This document shows, piece by piece, positions 17,948 to 26,540 of a stretch of DNA of 64,000 bases. The number at the start of each line of letters is the position of its first letter. Within the stretch, counting starts at the first letter, position 1. The translations under genes and the position numbers were made by a program. Under the pieces are notes generated by a model. It was not told where the DNA came from. It ran no database searches and saw only the letters and a program-made list of their open reading frames with translations. Origin of the DNA: Paenibacillus montanisoli (GTDB taxonomy: Bacteria; Bacillota; Bacilli; Paenibacillales; Paenibacillaceae); assembly GCF_003268025.1 (NCBI RefSeq), contig NZ_QLUW01000002.1, positions 186,001-250,000 on the forward strand. Direction: 5' to 3'.

Positions 17948-18502
17948 TTAACGAGGCAGCGTGCGGCCGTCGATATTTGCGTGCGTCTTTCCTTCTTTGC
18001 GCATAGCTGCCATCAGTCTCTTCCAGCCTTTGCGGATCAGCGGAATCAAGTAGTAGTCCAGTCCGAATTTTCCGGCGTTGGCACCTGCCGTGAAGACGAT
18101 CATAGCGATCAGCAGCAGCCAAGGGTTCGTGCTTACCGTGCCGGCGAACAGGAACATGAAGTTCAGCATCATGCCGAAGAACGTCGCAGCCAGCGTCAAT
18201 CCGCCGACGATCAAACCGACGCCGATCAGGAATTCACCTAAGGGAATCAAGAAGTTAATTAGCTTCACATTAGGAATCGCGAAGTGGTCCAGGAAATTCA
18301 CGAAATTCGGGTAAACGGCTTCTTGTGTCGCACGATCGATGACAGGCTTCTCGACTGCGCCTTTCAAGAAACCGGTCGCATCGAAGCCGCCCGTCATCTT
18401 GTGCCAGCCTGCGTCCAGCCACTGCCATCCGATATAAATCCTTGCGAGCGTAACTAGCACCGCTGCCCATACGTTCTGTTTGAACCATCTCATGACCATC
18501 AT
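17948..18502 (-). CDS. DoxX-family membrane protein
   Basis: A 184-residue protein with four hydrophobic helices and the DoxX pattern: LARIYIGWQWLDAGWHKMTGGFDATGF near the N-terminus, then FLIPLGEFLIGVGLIVGGLT and a last helix containing AGANAGKFGLDYYLIP. DoxX proteins are subunits of quinone-linked oxidoreductases in archaea; bacterial members act in sulfur or redox stress but are mostly uncharacterised. Start: the first ATG (18508) touches GGGAG, so the ATG at 18502, six bases from it, is preferred. It sits 21 bases upstream of the MobA-like gene on the same strand, so the two may share a transcript. Confidence 0.85.
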   Translation of the reverse strand: MMVMRWFKQNVWAAVLVTLARIYIGWQWLDAGWHKMTGGFDATGFLKGAVEKPVIDRATQEAVYPNFVNFLDHFAIPNVKLINFLIPLGEFLIGVGLIVGGLTLAATFFGMMLNFMFLFAGTVSTNPWLLLIAMIVFTAGANAGKFGLDYYLIPLIRKGWKRLMAAMRKEGKTHANIDGRTLPR

Positions 18503-18647
18503 GGCCATCTCCCTTCGGGACTTGTGTTGAGTTTGTTTTCTCTACGCCTTTAGTATGCAGGGTTCGAGCCGCGAATAATGTGAAATCCGTCACACAACGT
18601 GAAAGAATTCTGAAAATAGGCGGTCACGCGAGCTGTATATAAAAAAA

Positions 18648-18668
18648 TCGCCCGCATAAAGCGGACGA
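18648..18668 (-). terminator. Terminator after the GAF/regulator/kinase operon
   Basis: Stem TCGTCCGC / GCGGGCGA (minus-strand reading, one G-T pair) with loop TTTAT, followed by a run of about seven T (18641-18648). Confidence 0.88.
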
Positions 18669-18690
18669 CTTTTCAGATATGGCTCATGAT

Positions 18691-19815
18691 TTAACGGTTG
18701 GCCAGTTTCGAGGGCACGCGCAGAACGACTGTCGTTCCTTGTCCAGGCAACGATTCGACGCGCAGCGTCCCCGATACCGCTCGCGCTCTTTCTTCCATCC
18801 CGAACAAGCCGACTCCTCGGCGGGCTTTGTCACGGTTAAAGCCAGTTCCGCGGTCGGAAATGACCGCTTTCAGCATATCGCCGTCGCGGCACAAGCTAAC
18901 GTCCGCTTCGGACACCTCTGCATATTTCCCTACGTTCGTCAGCGCTTCTTGGACGACGCGGTAAATTGCCGTTTCGACAAGCAAATCCGGCCGTGAGCCG
19001 AGATCGCAAACGAATCGAACCCGAATGCCGTAATGTCTCTCGTAATGTTCGATATACGTACGCAAGGCCGGAACGATGCCAAGGTCGTCGAGCACCGACG
19101 GCCGCAGCTCCCATGCAAGTCCTCGGACCTCCGCCATCAACTGCGACACAAGTTTGCCAAGGCGGCCTAGCCCTTCTTGCGATCCGTCCGAAACCATCCG
19201 GTCAATTTCGATTTTGAGCGAGAATAGGCTTTGGCCGATGCCGTCATGCAAATCCCGGGAAAAGCGCCGCCTCTCCTCCTCCTGGAAATTCATCATTTGC
19301 ACCATCGCTGACTGCAGCTGCGCTTCCGTCTCCTTCAGCCTTGTGACCTCGTGCCGAATGGCTAAATATTGATTCGGCTTCCCCTCACTGTCCGCAAACG
19401 GAACGATCGTCGTGTCAACCCAATAGTAACCGCCGTTTTTCGCGCGGTTTTTGATTTCCCCCCGCCATACCTTTCCGGAGGATATCGTTCGCCACAACTC
19501 GCCCATGAACGCTTTGCCGTGCTGGCCCGAATTGACGATCCGATGATCTTTGCCGATCAACTCCTCGCGCGTATAGCCTGATATCTCGCAAAATTTATCG
19601 TTCACGTATTGAATGACGCCTCTCCGATTTGTAACGGCGACAATCGAAGCTTCGTCCAGCGCGAACTTGACGTCGGCGAGCTGCTTCAGCGAACGCCGAA
19701 GCTGGTTGCGGAACTGTTCGTCGTCGATGTCGGTTTCCAATCGTTCAAGCAGCGGCTTTACATTCGCCGCGATGTTTTCGGACGGATAGCGTTCGCTGTT
19801 CGACACATCATTCAA
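18691..19815 (-). CDS. PAS-domain sensor histidine kinase, NreB/NarX type (HisKA_3)
   Basis: A 374-residue kinase without membrane segments. A PAS/PAC domain spans about 45-165 (VIQYVNDKFCEISGYTREEL, then YYWVDTTIVPF). The HisKA_3 dimerisation domain carries the phospho-acceptor His in RRFSRDLHDGIGQ, and the HATPase domain has VVQEALTNVGKYA and DRGTGF. It should phosphorylate the response regulator encoded just upstream. NreB oxygen sensors use four clustered Cys in the N-terminal domain; this protein lacks such a cluster, so it either senses something else or uses another cofactor. Start is TTG 19815, overlapping the regulator stop by eight bases. Last gene of the operon. Confidence 0.9.
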   Translation of the reverse strand: MNDVSNSERYPSENIAANVKPLLERLETDIDDEQFRNQLRRSLKQLADVKFALDEASIVAVTNRRGVIQYVNDKFCEISGYTREELIGKDHRIVNSGQHGKAFMGELWRTISSGKVWRGEIKNRAKNGGYYWVDTTIVPFADSEGKPNQYLAIRHEVTRLKETEAQLQSAMVQMMNFQEEERRRFSRDLHDGIGQSLFSLKIEIDRMVSDGSQEGLGRLGKLVSQLMAEVRGLAWELRPSVLDDLGIVPALRTYIEHYERHYGIRVRFVCDLGSRPDLLVETAIYRVVQEALTNVGKYAEVSEADVSLCRDGDMLKAVISDRGTGFNRDKARRGVGLFGMEERARAVSGTLRVESLPGQGTTVVLRVPSKLANR

Positions 19816-20461
19816 AGTTCAGCAGTCCTTTCTTCATCGCGAATTTGACAAGATCGGGTCTCGTTTTCAGGCCGAGCTTCTCCATCAGGTTGCTCTTGTG
19901 CGATTCGACGGTTTTGACGCTGATGATGAGCTGCTCGGCAATTTCCTTGTTGGAGTAGCCTTGCGCCACTTTCACTAAGATCTCCTTCTCGCGGTCAGAC
20001 AACGATTCGTAGGTTCCTCCATGCTCGCCGAGCTTGAATTTGTCCAGATAATCGCTCATGAGCCGTTTGATCGCCGAAGGATTCAAGTAGGCTTGTCCTG
20101 CCGCGATAAGGCCGATGGCTGTTACCAACTCCTCATGGGGAGCGCTTTTCAGTATATAGCCGGAAGCTCCGGCGTGGATCGCCCGGAATAAATATTCTTC
20201 GTCATCGTGCATCGTTAAGACGAGCACCGCAACGCTGGGGTGCTGCTTTTTAAGCTCCCCGGTCGCGGTCAGACCGTCTTTGCCGTGAGGCATGCTCAAG
20301 TCCATGAGAACAACGTCGGGATGAAGCTCGTTCACTTTCAAGATTGCTTCGTCCCCGTCCGCTGCTTCTCCTACGACCTGTATGCCGTTTTTGCCATTTA
20401 GCAGCGACACGAGCCCGGAGCGAACAACAGCGTGATCATCCACCACTATGAGGCGAATCAT
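19808..20461 (-). CDS. NarL/NreC-type response regulator
   Basis: A 217-residue response regulator. The receiver domain (about 1-120) has the acidic pair in VVDDHAVVRSG, the phospho-acceptor Asp in VVLMDLSMP, and the conserved Thr and Lys (VLVLTMHDD, GYILKSAPH). The C-terminal LuxR/GerE helix-turn-helix reads LSDREKEILVKVAQGYSNKEI and SVKTVESHKSNLMEKL. ATG 20461 has AGGAGGGG seven bases upstream and overlaps the GAF gene stop as ATGA. Its kinase is the next gene. GGGA-TCCC palindromes upstream of the operon and of the divergent fnr gene are candidate binding sites. Confidence 0.93.
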   Translation of the reverse strand: MIRLIVVDDHAVVRSGLVSLLNGKNGIQVVGEAADGDEAILKVNELHPDVVLMDLSMPHGKDGLTATGELKKQHPSVAVLVLTMHDDEEYLFRAIHAGASGYILKSAPHEELVTAIGLIAAGQAYLNPSAIKRLMSDYLDKFKLGEHGGTYESLSDREKEILVKVAQGYSNKEIAEQLIISVKTVESHKSNLMEKLGLKTRPDLVKFAMKKGLLNFE

Positions 20462-20931
20462 ACTTGTTCCCCTCCTGTCAGGGTTGTTCTTTGTTCGTAT
20501 AATAGGTTCGCGATCACTTTGCTCGCTTCCTGCAAGCAAGCCTTCTCGTTCAGGGAGTAGATCCTCGGTTTTCGGTCCCCCGTAAGCAATACGCCCGTCG
20601 TATATGACCCTTCGAGTAAGGGAACGGCTATTACGGATTGAAGTCCCTCGGCGAGCATGATCGGGTAATCCTGCAGCTGCCGACTCGTCAAAAGTGACTC
20701 CGCTTGGAACGTCATCGCCCTGCCTACCTTCAACACCGTACCGGATAGTCCTTTCGCAGGCAGCTCTAATATTTGGCGAAATCGATCGCTGCGGTTGCCC
20801 GAAGCCGAGATCCAGTAAAGCAGTCGTTCTTCGCCCTGAAGGACGCCAAGCGAGCAGAAATCTGAACCGATTGCTTCCCTTAACTCGTGAAGCCGTACCG
20901 AAACCGGCGATATCGACTCGTACCCCTCCAT
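20458..20931 (-). CDS. GAF-domain protein, NreA-like
   Basis: A 157-residue single-domain GAF protein (GSDFCSLGVLQGEERLLYWISASG, GLQSVIAVPLLEGSYTTGVLL). In staphylococci NreA is a small GAF nitrate receptor that works with the NreB kinase and NreC regulator; the present order is GAF, regulator, kinase. Nitrate binding cannot be read from the sequence and is inferred from gene company. ATG 20931 has AAGGG eight bases upstream. A promoter (TTACAC-17-TATGAT) lies at 20949-20977. Confidence 0.78.
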   Translation of the reverse strand: MEGYESISPVSVRLHELREAIGSDFCSLGVLQGEERLLYWISASGNRSDRFRQILELPAKGLSGTVLKVGRAMTFQAESLLTSRQLQDYPIMLAEGLQSVIAVPLLEGSYTTGVLLTGDRKPRIYSLNEKACLQEASKVIANLLYEQRTTLTGGEQV

Positions 20932-20948
20932 TGCTAAACCCTTCTTTC

Positions 20949-20977
20949 ATCATACTTCATTTGTACATCCAGTGTAA
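20949..20977 (-). promoter_or_regulatory. Predicted sigma-A promoter of the GAF/regulator/kinase operon
   Basis: On the minus strand TTACAC (20972-20977), a 17-base spacer and TATGAT (20949-20954) lie just upstream of the GAF gene start at 20931. The weak -35 box would suit activation by an upstream-bound regulator. Confidence 0.55.
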
Positions 20978-21002
20978 CGGAAATTGCCGGTCGCGTAAGT
21001 CG

Positions 21003-21087
21003 GGGAATTCCCTGAAATCACGGACGGGGAAAATCCCGAATTTGCTCGCGGTCTCCGATTCCCCCACGGCAATTTAAGGGATTTCCC
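21003..21087. promoter_or_regulatory. Three GGGA-N2/3-TCCC palindromes between divergent operons
   Basis: GGGAATTCCC (21003-21012), GGGAAAATCCC (21027-21037) and GGGATTTCCC (21078-21087) share arms GGGA/TCCC. The outer two lie about 65 bases upstream of the predicted start points of the GAF operon and of fnr. GC-rich palindromes are reported targets of NreC-type regulators, so this is a candidate operator region. Confidence 0.55.
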
Positions 21088-21173
21088 CCTCCAGTTTCAG
21101 CAAGCTCCCTGATGGTTCCAGCAACGCGGACGCGGTATGATTAGGTCAACAGTTAATCAGGAGGTCGACGTTC

Positions 21174-21920
21174 ATGGCCATGGCCGAACCGATGACAGGC
21201 AAACAGGATTCATGCGAGAATCCACTCGCTATCCATCATTTCTTCTCCCAAGATCAGTTTTCGAGAATAGAGGAAATCATGTATCCCAGACGCGTGAAAG
21301 CGGGCAGTGTTATTTTCTGGGAAGGCGAGCCGACAGGCAAGTTATATTATTTGCGGTCTGGAAAAGTGAAGCTGCGGAAGTCGACGGAAGACGGTAAAGA
21401 TTTCATCTTCTCCGTCTTGCAAGCAGGCGACTTGCTTTGCGAGCCCGAGGACGGCCTGCGCAAGGTTCACGAATTCAGCGCGCAAGTGATCGAAGATGCT
21501 GAACTCGGCGTGATTCAATGGAAAGACCTAGAGATACTCTTATATCGCTACGGTGAGTTTGCTGTTCGGTTCATGAATTGGATGGCGCTCATGCACCGGG
21601 TCACCGAGTCCAAGTTCCGCGACTTGCTCCTTTTCGGCAAGCCGGGTGCTTTGGCGTCCACGCTCATCCGGCTGGCTAATTCATACGGCGTTGCCTGCAC
21701 GGACGGCATCCGGATTTCCCTGAAGCTCACGAATTCGGAGCTCGCTGAAATGATCGGCACGACTCGCGAAAGCATCAACCGAATGCTTCACGGCTTGCAG
21801 GACGAGGGCACGATCGAAATGCGCCAAGGGCGAATCGTTATTTTGAAGCTGAATGAGCTGCGCAAAATCTGCCAATGTCCAACTTGTCAGGCGTGCCCAA
21901 AGGAAGTTTGCAGAATATAA
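21174..21920 (+). CDS. fnr: Bacillus-type Fnr anaerobic regulator (Crp/Fnr family)
   Basis: A 248-residue Crp/Fnr protein. The cyclic-nucleotide-like domain spans about 20-140 (VKAGSVIFWEGEPTGKLYYL), followed by the dimerisation helix and a winged helix-turn-helix (LTNSELAEMIGTTRESINRML, about 185-206). The C-terminal tail is Cys-rich: C233, C235, C238, C241 and C246. C238-x2-C241-x4-C246 matches the spacing of the C-terminal 4Fe-4S ligands of Bacillus subtilis Fnr (from memory). It should activate anaerobic genes when its cluster is intact. ATG 21174 has GGAGG nine bases before it, and TATGAT at 21136-21141 is a likely -10 with a poor -35. Divergent from the Nre-like operon. Confidence 0.9.
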   Translation: MAMAEPMTGKQDSCENPLAIHHFFSQDQFSRIEEIMYPRRVKAGSVIFWEGEPTGKLYYLRSGKVKLRKSTEDGKDFIFSVLQAGDLLCEPEDGLRKVHEFSAQVIEDAELGVIQWKDLEILLYRYGEFAVRFMNWMALMHRVTESKFRDLLLFGKPGALASTLIRLANSYGVACTDGIRISLKLTNSELAEMIGTTRESINRMLHGLQDEGTIEMRQGRIVILKLNELRKICQCPTCQACPKEVCRI

Positions 21921-21976
21921 CCGACCTTGTATTTCGCTTACTCCTAGAACGACACAAGATTTGGGATATAGTAAAA

Positions 21977-22012
21977 GAAGCAATCTATCCCCTGCAATGG
22001 ATAGACTGCTTC
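21977..22012. terminator. Bidirectional terminator (copy 2 of a repeated sequence)
   Basis: Stem GAAGCAATCTATCC / GGATAGACTGCTTC with one mismatch, between convergent fnr and opuAC. Its right side is identical over 19 bases to the terminator at 17280-17298. Confidence 0.88.
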
Positions 22013-22018
22013 TTTCTT

Positions 22019-22896
<878 letters not shown>

Positions 22897-23736
22897 TCAC
22901 CTCTGGCGTTTATTTTTGTTCACCATCTTTTGCGTCATCCGGTCTAGCAGGATGGCCAGCACGACAATCGAAATGCCGGCTTCGAAGCCGGTTCCTGTCT
23001 TCGTCTGGGTCACGGCCCGATAGACATCGGCTCCGAGTCCCTGCGCGCCGATCATGGAGGAAATGACCACCATCGACAAGGACAGCATGATCGTTTGATT
23101 GATGCCTGCCATCATAGTCGGGAGCGCAATCGGAAGCTGCAGCTTAAACAGCTTCTGATTCGGCGTCGATCCGAATGCATCAGCCGCCTCGACAAGCTCT
23201 CCCGGCACCTGACGGATGCCCAGATTGGTCAGCCGAATCGTCGGCGGAACGGCAAAAATAATCGAAGCGATTACGCCAGGCACAACGCCAAGCGAGAAGA
23301 ACGAGACGGCTGGCAGCAAGTAGACAAATGCAGGCATCGTCTGCATAAAGTCCAGCACAGGCGTGACAATTCCTTGAATGAGTCCGCTCCTGGCACACAG
23401 AATGCCGAGCGGAACACCGATTACGATAGAGAGCAGAGATGCGGAAAGCACGATGGATAACGTTTCCATCGCGTTATCCCAATAACCCAAATTGTCGATC
23501 AGCAAAAGCCCTATGAGAGCAAACGAAGCCAACTTCCACTTTCCCAAAAACCAGGTAAGCACCGTCAAGAGCGCAATCATTAGAAGAGATGGCCCTGAAT
23601 TTAGCGCCATATGTATGAAGTCAACTAGTGAGCCGATTATAATGCGGATAAAGTCAAAAATCGGGCCAAACTGATCTTCCATCCATGCTTCAAGCGCCTC
23701 TATCCCTCTGCCGATCGGCAGCTTCGGAAGATTCAC
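22897..23736 (-). CDS. opuAB: Glycine betaine ABC transporter permease (OpuAB/ProW-like)
   Basis: A 279-residue inner-membrane permease of the OpuA/ProU type with about six to seven helices. The binding-protein-dependent transport signature is clear (ASLLSIVIGVPLGILCARSG near 100-120; EAADAFGSTPNQKLFKLQLPIALPTMMAGINQT near 180-215, the EAA loop that contacts the ATPase). Start is GTG 23736, overlapping the ATPase gene stop by four bases (GTGA). The binding-protein gene follows after six bases. Import of betaine-type osmolytes is the expected role. Confidence 0.93.
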   Translation of the reverse strand: MNLPKLPIGRGIEALEAWMEDQFGPIFDFIRIIIGSLVDFIHMALNSGPSLLMIALLTVLTWFLGKWKLASFALIGLLLIDNLGYWDNAMETLSIVLSASLLSIVIGVPLGILCARSGLIQGIVTPVLDFMQTMPAFVYLLPAVSFFSLGVVPGVIASIIFAVPPTIRLTNLGIRQVPGELVEAADAFGSTPNQKLFKLQLPIALPTMMAGINQTIMLSLSMVVISSMIGAQGLGADVYRAVTQTKTGTGFEAGISIVVLAILLDRMTQKMVNKNKRQR

Positions 23737-24932
23737 CCGGCCTCACCTGCTTCCGGAACGGCATTTCCTGCCAACGCCGCAAGAACGGCGCCTCGAATGA
23801 CGATGCCGATCAGCCGCTTCGTATCATCGATGACGGCAAGCGGAATTTTCGTGGCAGCCATCGTTTCGAACAGCTCATTCAGATAGGTTCCGGGCGATAC
23901 GGAGGGTACCTCTTCAAGTGTAATATCCTCGAGCGCAAGACCTTCTTTGAGTGCCGCAGAAGCGCCCTCGGCCGTAAGTACGCCCAGAAGCCGCCGGCTT
24001 TTATCGGTTACATACAAATTGGATACGCCGCGGTCGCGCATGAGTTGAAGGGCGACGCGCGGACCGCGTTCAAGCGTAATGGTCTCCGGCCTTGTCATGA
24101 CATGCGAGGCCGTCAACACTTTGGACAAGTCTACATCCTCGATAAACTTCTCCACATAGCGATTAGCGGGATTCATCAATATTTCCTCAGGCGTCCCGAT
24201 TTGAACGATCGAGCCGTCTTTCATTAAGGCGATTTTATCCCCGATACGGAGCGCCTCATCCAAATCATGCGTGATGAAAATAATCGTTTTTTGCATCGTG
24301 GCTTGAAGCTGCAGCAGCTCATCCTGCATGTTCTTGCGAATGAGCGGGTCCAGCGCGCTGAAGGCTTCATCCATCAGCAAAATGTCCGGATCGTTTGCAA
24401 GCCCCCGAGCAAGCCCGACGCGCTGCTGCATGCCCCCGCTTAGCTGATCGGGGTAGCTGTTCTCCCACCCTTTTAAACCGACTAATTCGAGTGCCGCAAG
24501 CGCCATCTCTTGCCGCTCCGGTTTCCTGATGCCCTGCACTTCCAGTCCGTATTCGACGTTTCGAAGCACGGTTCGGTTCGGAAACAGGGCAAACTTCTGG
24601 AATACCATCCCCATGCTTTTCCTGCGGAACTCTCGCAATTCCTTGGCATTCATCCGCACAATATCGCTTCCGTGGAACAAAATCTCCCCGCTTGTCGGTT
24701 CGATCAAACGGTTAAGCAAGCGAATCAAGGTGGATTTGCCGCTGCCGGATAGTCCCATGATAACGAAGATTTGGCCTGCTTCGATGGAGAAGCTGGCGGC
24801 GTTTACGCCTACGGTCAGCTTCTTTTCCTTCAAGATGCGTTCCTTCGTCCACCCTTGCTTAAGGAGCGGAATTGCTTTTTCAGGTTCATTGCCGAAAATT
24901 TTGGTCAATTGATTGACTTCAATGATGGACAT
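23733..24932 (-). CDS. opuAA: Glycine betaine ABC transporter ATPase with CBS pair (OpuAA/ProV-like)
   Basis: A 399-residue ABC ATPase of the osmoprotectant family. It has the long N-terminal extension typical of ProV/OpuAA, Walker A GLSGSGKST, signature LSGGMQQRV, Walker B ILLMDEAFSALD and the switch His in FITHDLDEAL. Two CBS motifs occupy about 280-390 (VMTRPETITLERGPRVALQLM, then LEEVPSVSPGTYLNELFE) and in OpuA sense ionic strength. It is the first gene of the operon, with a promoter TTGACT-17-TAAACT about 40-70 bases upstream, and lies divergent from gbsR. Confidence 0.95.
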   Translation of the reverse strand: MSIIEVNQLTKIFGNEPEKAIPLLKQGWTKERILKEKKLTVGVNAASFSIEAGQIFVIMGLSGSGKSTLIRLLNRLIEPTSGEILFHGSDIVRMNAKELREFRRKSMGMVFQKFALFPNRTVLRNVEYGLEVQGIRKPERQEMALAALELVGLKGWENSYPDQLSGGMQQRVGLARGLANDPDILLMDEAFSALDPLIRKNMQDELLQLQATMQKTIIFITHDLDEALRIGDKIALMKDGSIVQIGTPEEILMNPANRYVEKFIEDVDLSKVLTASHVMTRPETITLERGPRVALQLMRDRGVSNLYVTDKSRRLLGVLTAEGASAALKEGLALEDITLEEVPSVSPGTYLNELFETMAATKIPLAVIDDTKRLIGIVIRGAVLAALAGNAVPEAGEAG

Positions 24933-24969
24933 ACGCAGCCCTATCCCTCCCTTTGCATTAGCTGGTTAC

Positions 24970-24998
24970 AGTTTAGAGCGTTTGAAATATTCAGTCAA
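24970..24998 (-). promoter_or_regulatory. Predicted opuA promoter
   Basis: Minus-strand TTGACT (24993-24998), 17-base spacer and TAAACT (24970-24975). The heptamer ACAGTTT occurs at 24968, 24998 and 25025 on the plus strand, roughly three helical turns apart and overlapping both boxes, which suits an operator for the divergently encoded GbsR-type repressor. Confidence 0.6.
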
Positions 24999-25161
24999 CA
25001 GTTTGTATCGTTCATAAATTACGTACAGTTTTAACTTTACAATGGTATCGTAGAAAATACGCCCGTATGCTCGCATTTCCTGCATGAAACGGTTCTTTAC
25101 ATTTATTTTGAGATGTGTTTTCATAAGCAATAGTCGGACTACCTGTCCTTAGGAGGCACTT

Positions 25162-25722
25162 ATGTCGGAGGAATTAGACGGTTTAACAGCTGAACAGATT
25201 CGGGCACTGCAGTCATCACGTCAGCGTGTGATCGATTCCATTGGAAAAAATATGGACCTGTATGGCGTTACCTTGTCCATCGGTCACTTATATGGGTATA
25301 TGTTCTTTCGAAACAGCCCCATCACCTTGGATCAAATGAGCGAAACGATGGGAATGAGCAAGACATCGATGAGCACGGGCATGCGCACCTTGATGGATTT
25401 GAAAATGATCGATAAAGTATGGGGAAAAGGCTCGAGGAAGGATTTTTACGAGGTCGTTTCAGACTGGCACCAAAACTTCACCGATTTCTTTTCTATTAAA
25501 TGGCGCAAAGCGGTCGAGAGCAATACGGCCTCGCTGCAGAAATCGCTGAAGGAAATTCGGACGCTGCAGGAATCCGATCCAGACAACGAGAAGCTCCAAG
25601 CCATATCGGCCATCGATGAACAAAAGATCGTTGAGGCGCTGAAATATTACAGATGGCTCTTGCGATTAATCGATTCCTTCGAAACCGGGGAAATCTATCA
25701 GTTTATACCTAAAGAAGAATAA
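25162..25722 (+). CDS. GbsR/OpuCR-family MarR-like repressor
   Basis: A 186-residue regulator with a winged helix-turn-helix (GHLYGYMFFRNSPITLDQMSETMGMSKTSMSTGMRTL, about 41-77, given in parts: SPITLDQMSETMGMSKTSM) followed by a helical C-terminal domain (SIKWRKAVESNTASLQKSL). GbsR-type proteins repress choline and betaine uptake genes and respond to choline or related ligands. Divergent placement next to opuA supports this role. ATG 25162 has GGAGG five bases upstream. A terminator follows at 25748-25787. Confidence 0.88.
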   Translation: MSEELDGLTAEQIRALQSSRQRVIDSIGKNMDLYGVTLSIGHLYGYMFFRNSPITLDQMSETMGMSKTSMSTGMRTLMDLKMIDKVWGKGSRKDFYEVVSDWHQNFTDFFSIKWRKAVESNTASLQKSLKEIRTLQESDPDNEKLQAISAIDEQKIVEALKYYRWLLRLIDSFETGEIYQFIPKEE

Positions 25723-25747
25723 AAACGCTTCTTTCAAACCTGATGAC

Positions 25748-25787
25748 AAAAGGGATGAGCAGGCCGTATCGCCCGCTCATCCCTTTT
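25748..25787. terminator. Bidirectional terminator between gbsR-like and M50 genes
   Basis: Stem AAAAGGGATGAGC / GCTCATCCCTTTT (25748-25760 and 25775-25787), with T or A runs on both sides, between convergent genes. Confidence 0.9.
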
Positions 25788-25798
25788 TCTGTTTGTCT

Positions 25799-26497
25799 TC
25801 ACAAGGTGATGGGTTTGGATGCTCCTCTGCCATGTCCTTTCCTTCTGCCCTGCCTAAGTACCTTTTTCACGCTAATGAAGGCCAGTATGCAAGCCTGCAG
25901 CATAAAAAAGACGCCCCAGACGGAAGCCGGCAAAAATGTCGCTTCCGCCAAATTCGCCGCGTCTCCTGCTTCTGTCGGCGAGTATAAGCTACGCCATAAA
26001 ATCACGAAGCTGCTCGATACGGATTCCGCAACCACGAATACAAATAGCCCGATGGAAAAAGCTGAGATCCACTTTCCTTTTCTCCAAAGCGATAGAATCA
26101 GCAAGCAGATAAATGCCGCTAGCCAAAGGATACCGAACGGATTTCGCACCCACAGCAGCACGTTGACGACAGATATGATTGCAAACAGCCAGAGATTTAA
26201 CGCGTGTTTCCCTCTATGACATAACACAGCCAGCAATAGGGCGAATAGAGAAGAACCGATATACCCTGCAAGGCTAGTCAGCACTGTTCCTATGTGACTG
26301 GATGAAAGTGTGTACGTGACACCGGATGTATCGGAGAACAGCTGAATTTGGACGACCTTGCCATGCAGTGCCAATGCCATAAGTGCATGGGCCGACTCGT
26401 GAATGAGCGTATTGACGATTTTGAAGAAAATGCCGATAAACGGCAGATGGATGATGATCAGCGCCAAAACTAAATAGCCGGCGACTTTCCAGTTCAT
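25799..26497 (-). CDS. M50B-type membrane metallopeptidase homologue
   Basis: A 232-residue polytopic protein with a zinc-binding HESAH motif (TLIHESAHALMALALHG, about 32-48) in a membrane helix near the N-terminus, as in M50B peptidases. About six hydrophobic segments follow, and the tail is basic (GRRKGHGRG). M50B members are mostly uncharacterised; some reside in the membrane next to exporters. Start ATG 26497 has AGAGGG five bases upstream. It is 43 bases downstream of an ABC permease gene on the same strand and could belong to the SGNH/ABC operon. Family call moderately firm, substrate unknown. Confidence 0.8.
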   Translation of the reverse strand: MNWKVAGYLVLALIIIHLPFIGIFFKIVNTLIHESAHALMALALHGKVVQIQLFSDTSGVTYTLSSSHIGTVLTSLAGYIGSSLFALLLAVLCHRGKHALNLWLFAIISVVNVLLWVRNPFGILWLAAFICLLILSLWRKGKWISAFSIGLFVFVVAESVSSSFVILWRSLYSPTEAGDAANLAEATFLPASVWGVFFMLQACILAFISVKKVLRQGRRKGHGRGASKPITL

Positions 26498-26540
26498 GGG
26501 ATCCCTCTTTCCCTGCTAACGATATAACCCTAGGAATGGG

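Noticed and set aside
20462..20953. A 164-codon N-terminal extension of the response regulator in frame upstream
   Set aside because: The extension overlaps the GAF gene in another frame; the receiver domain starts at 20461 with an excellent ribosome site and ATGA overlap.
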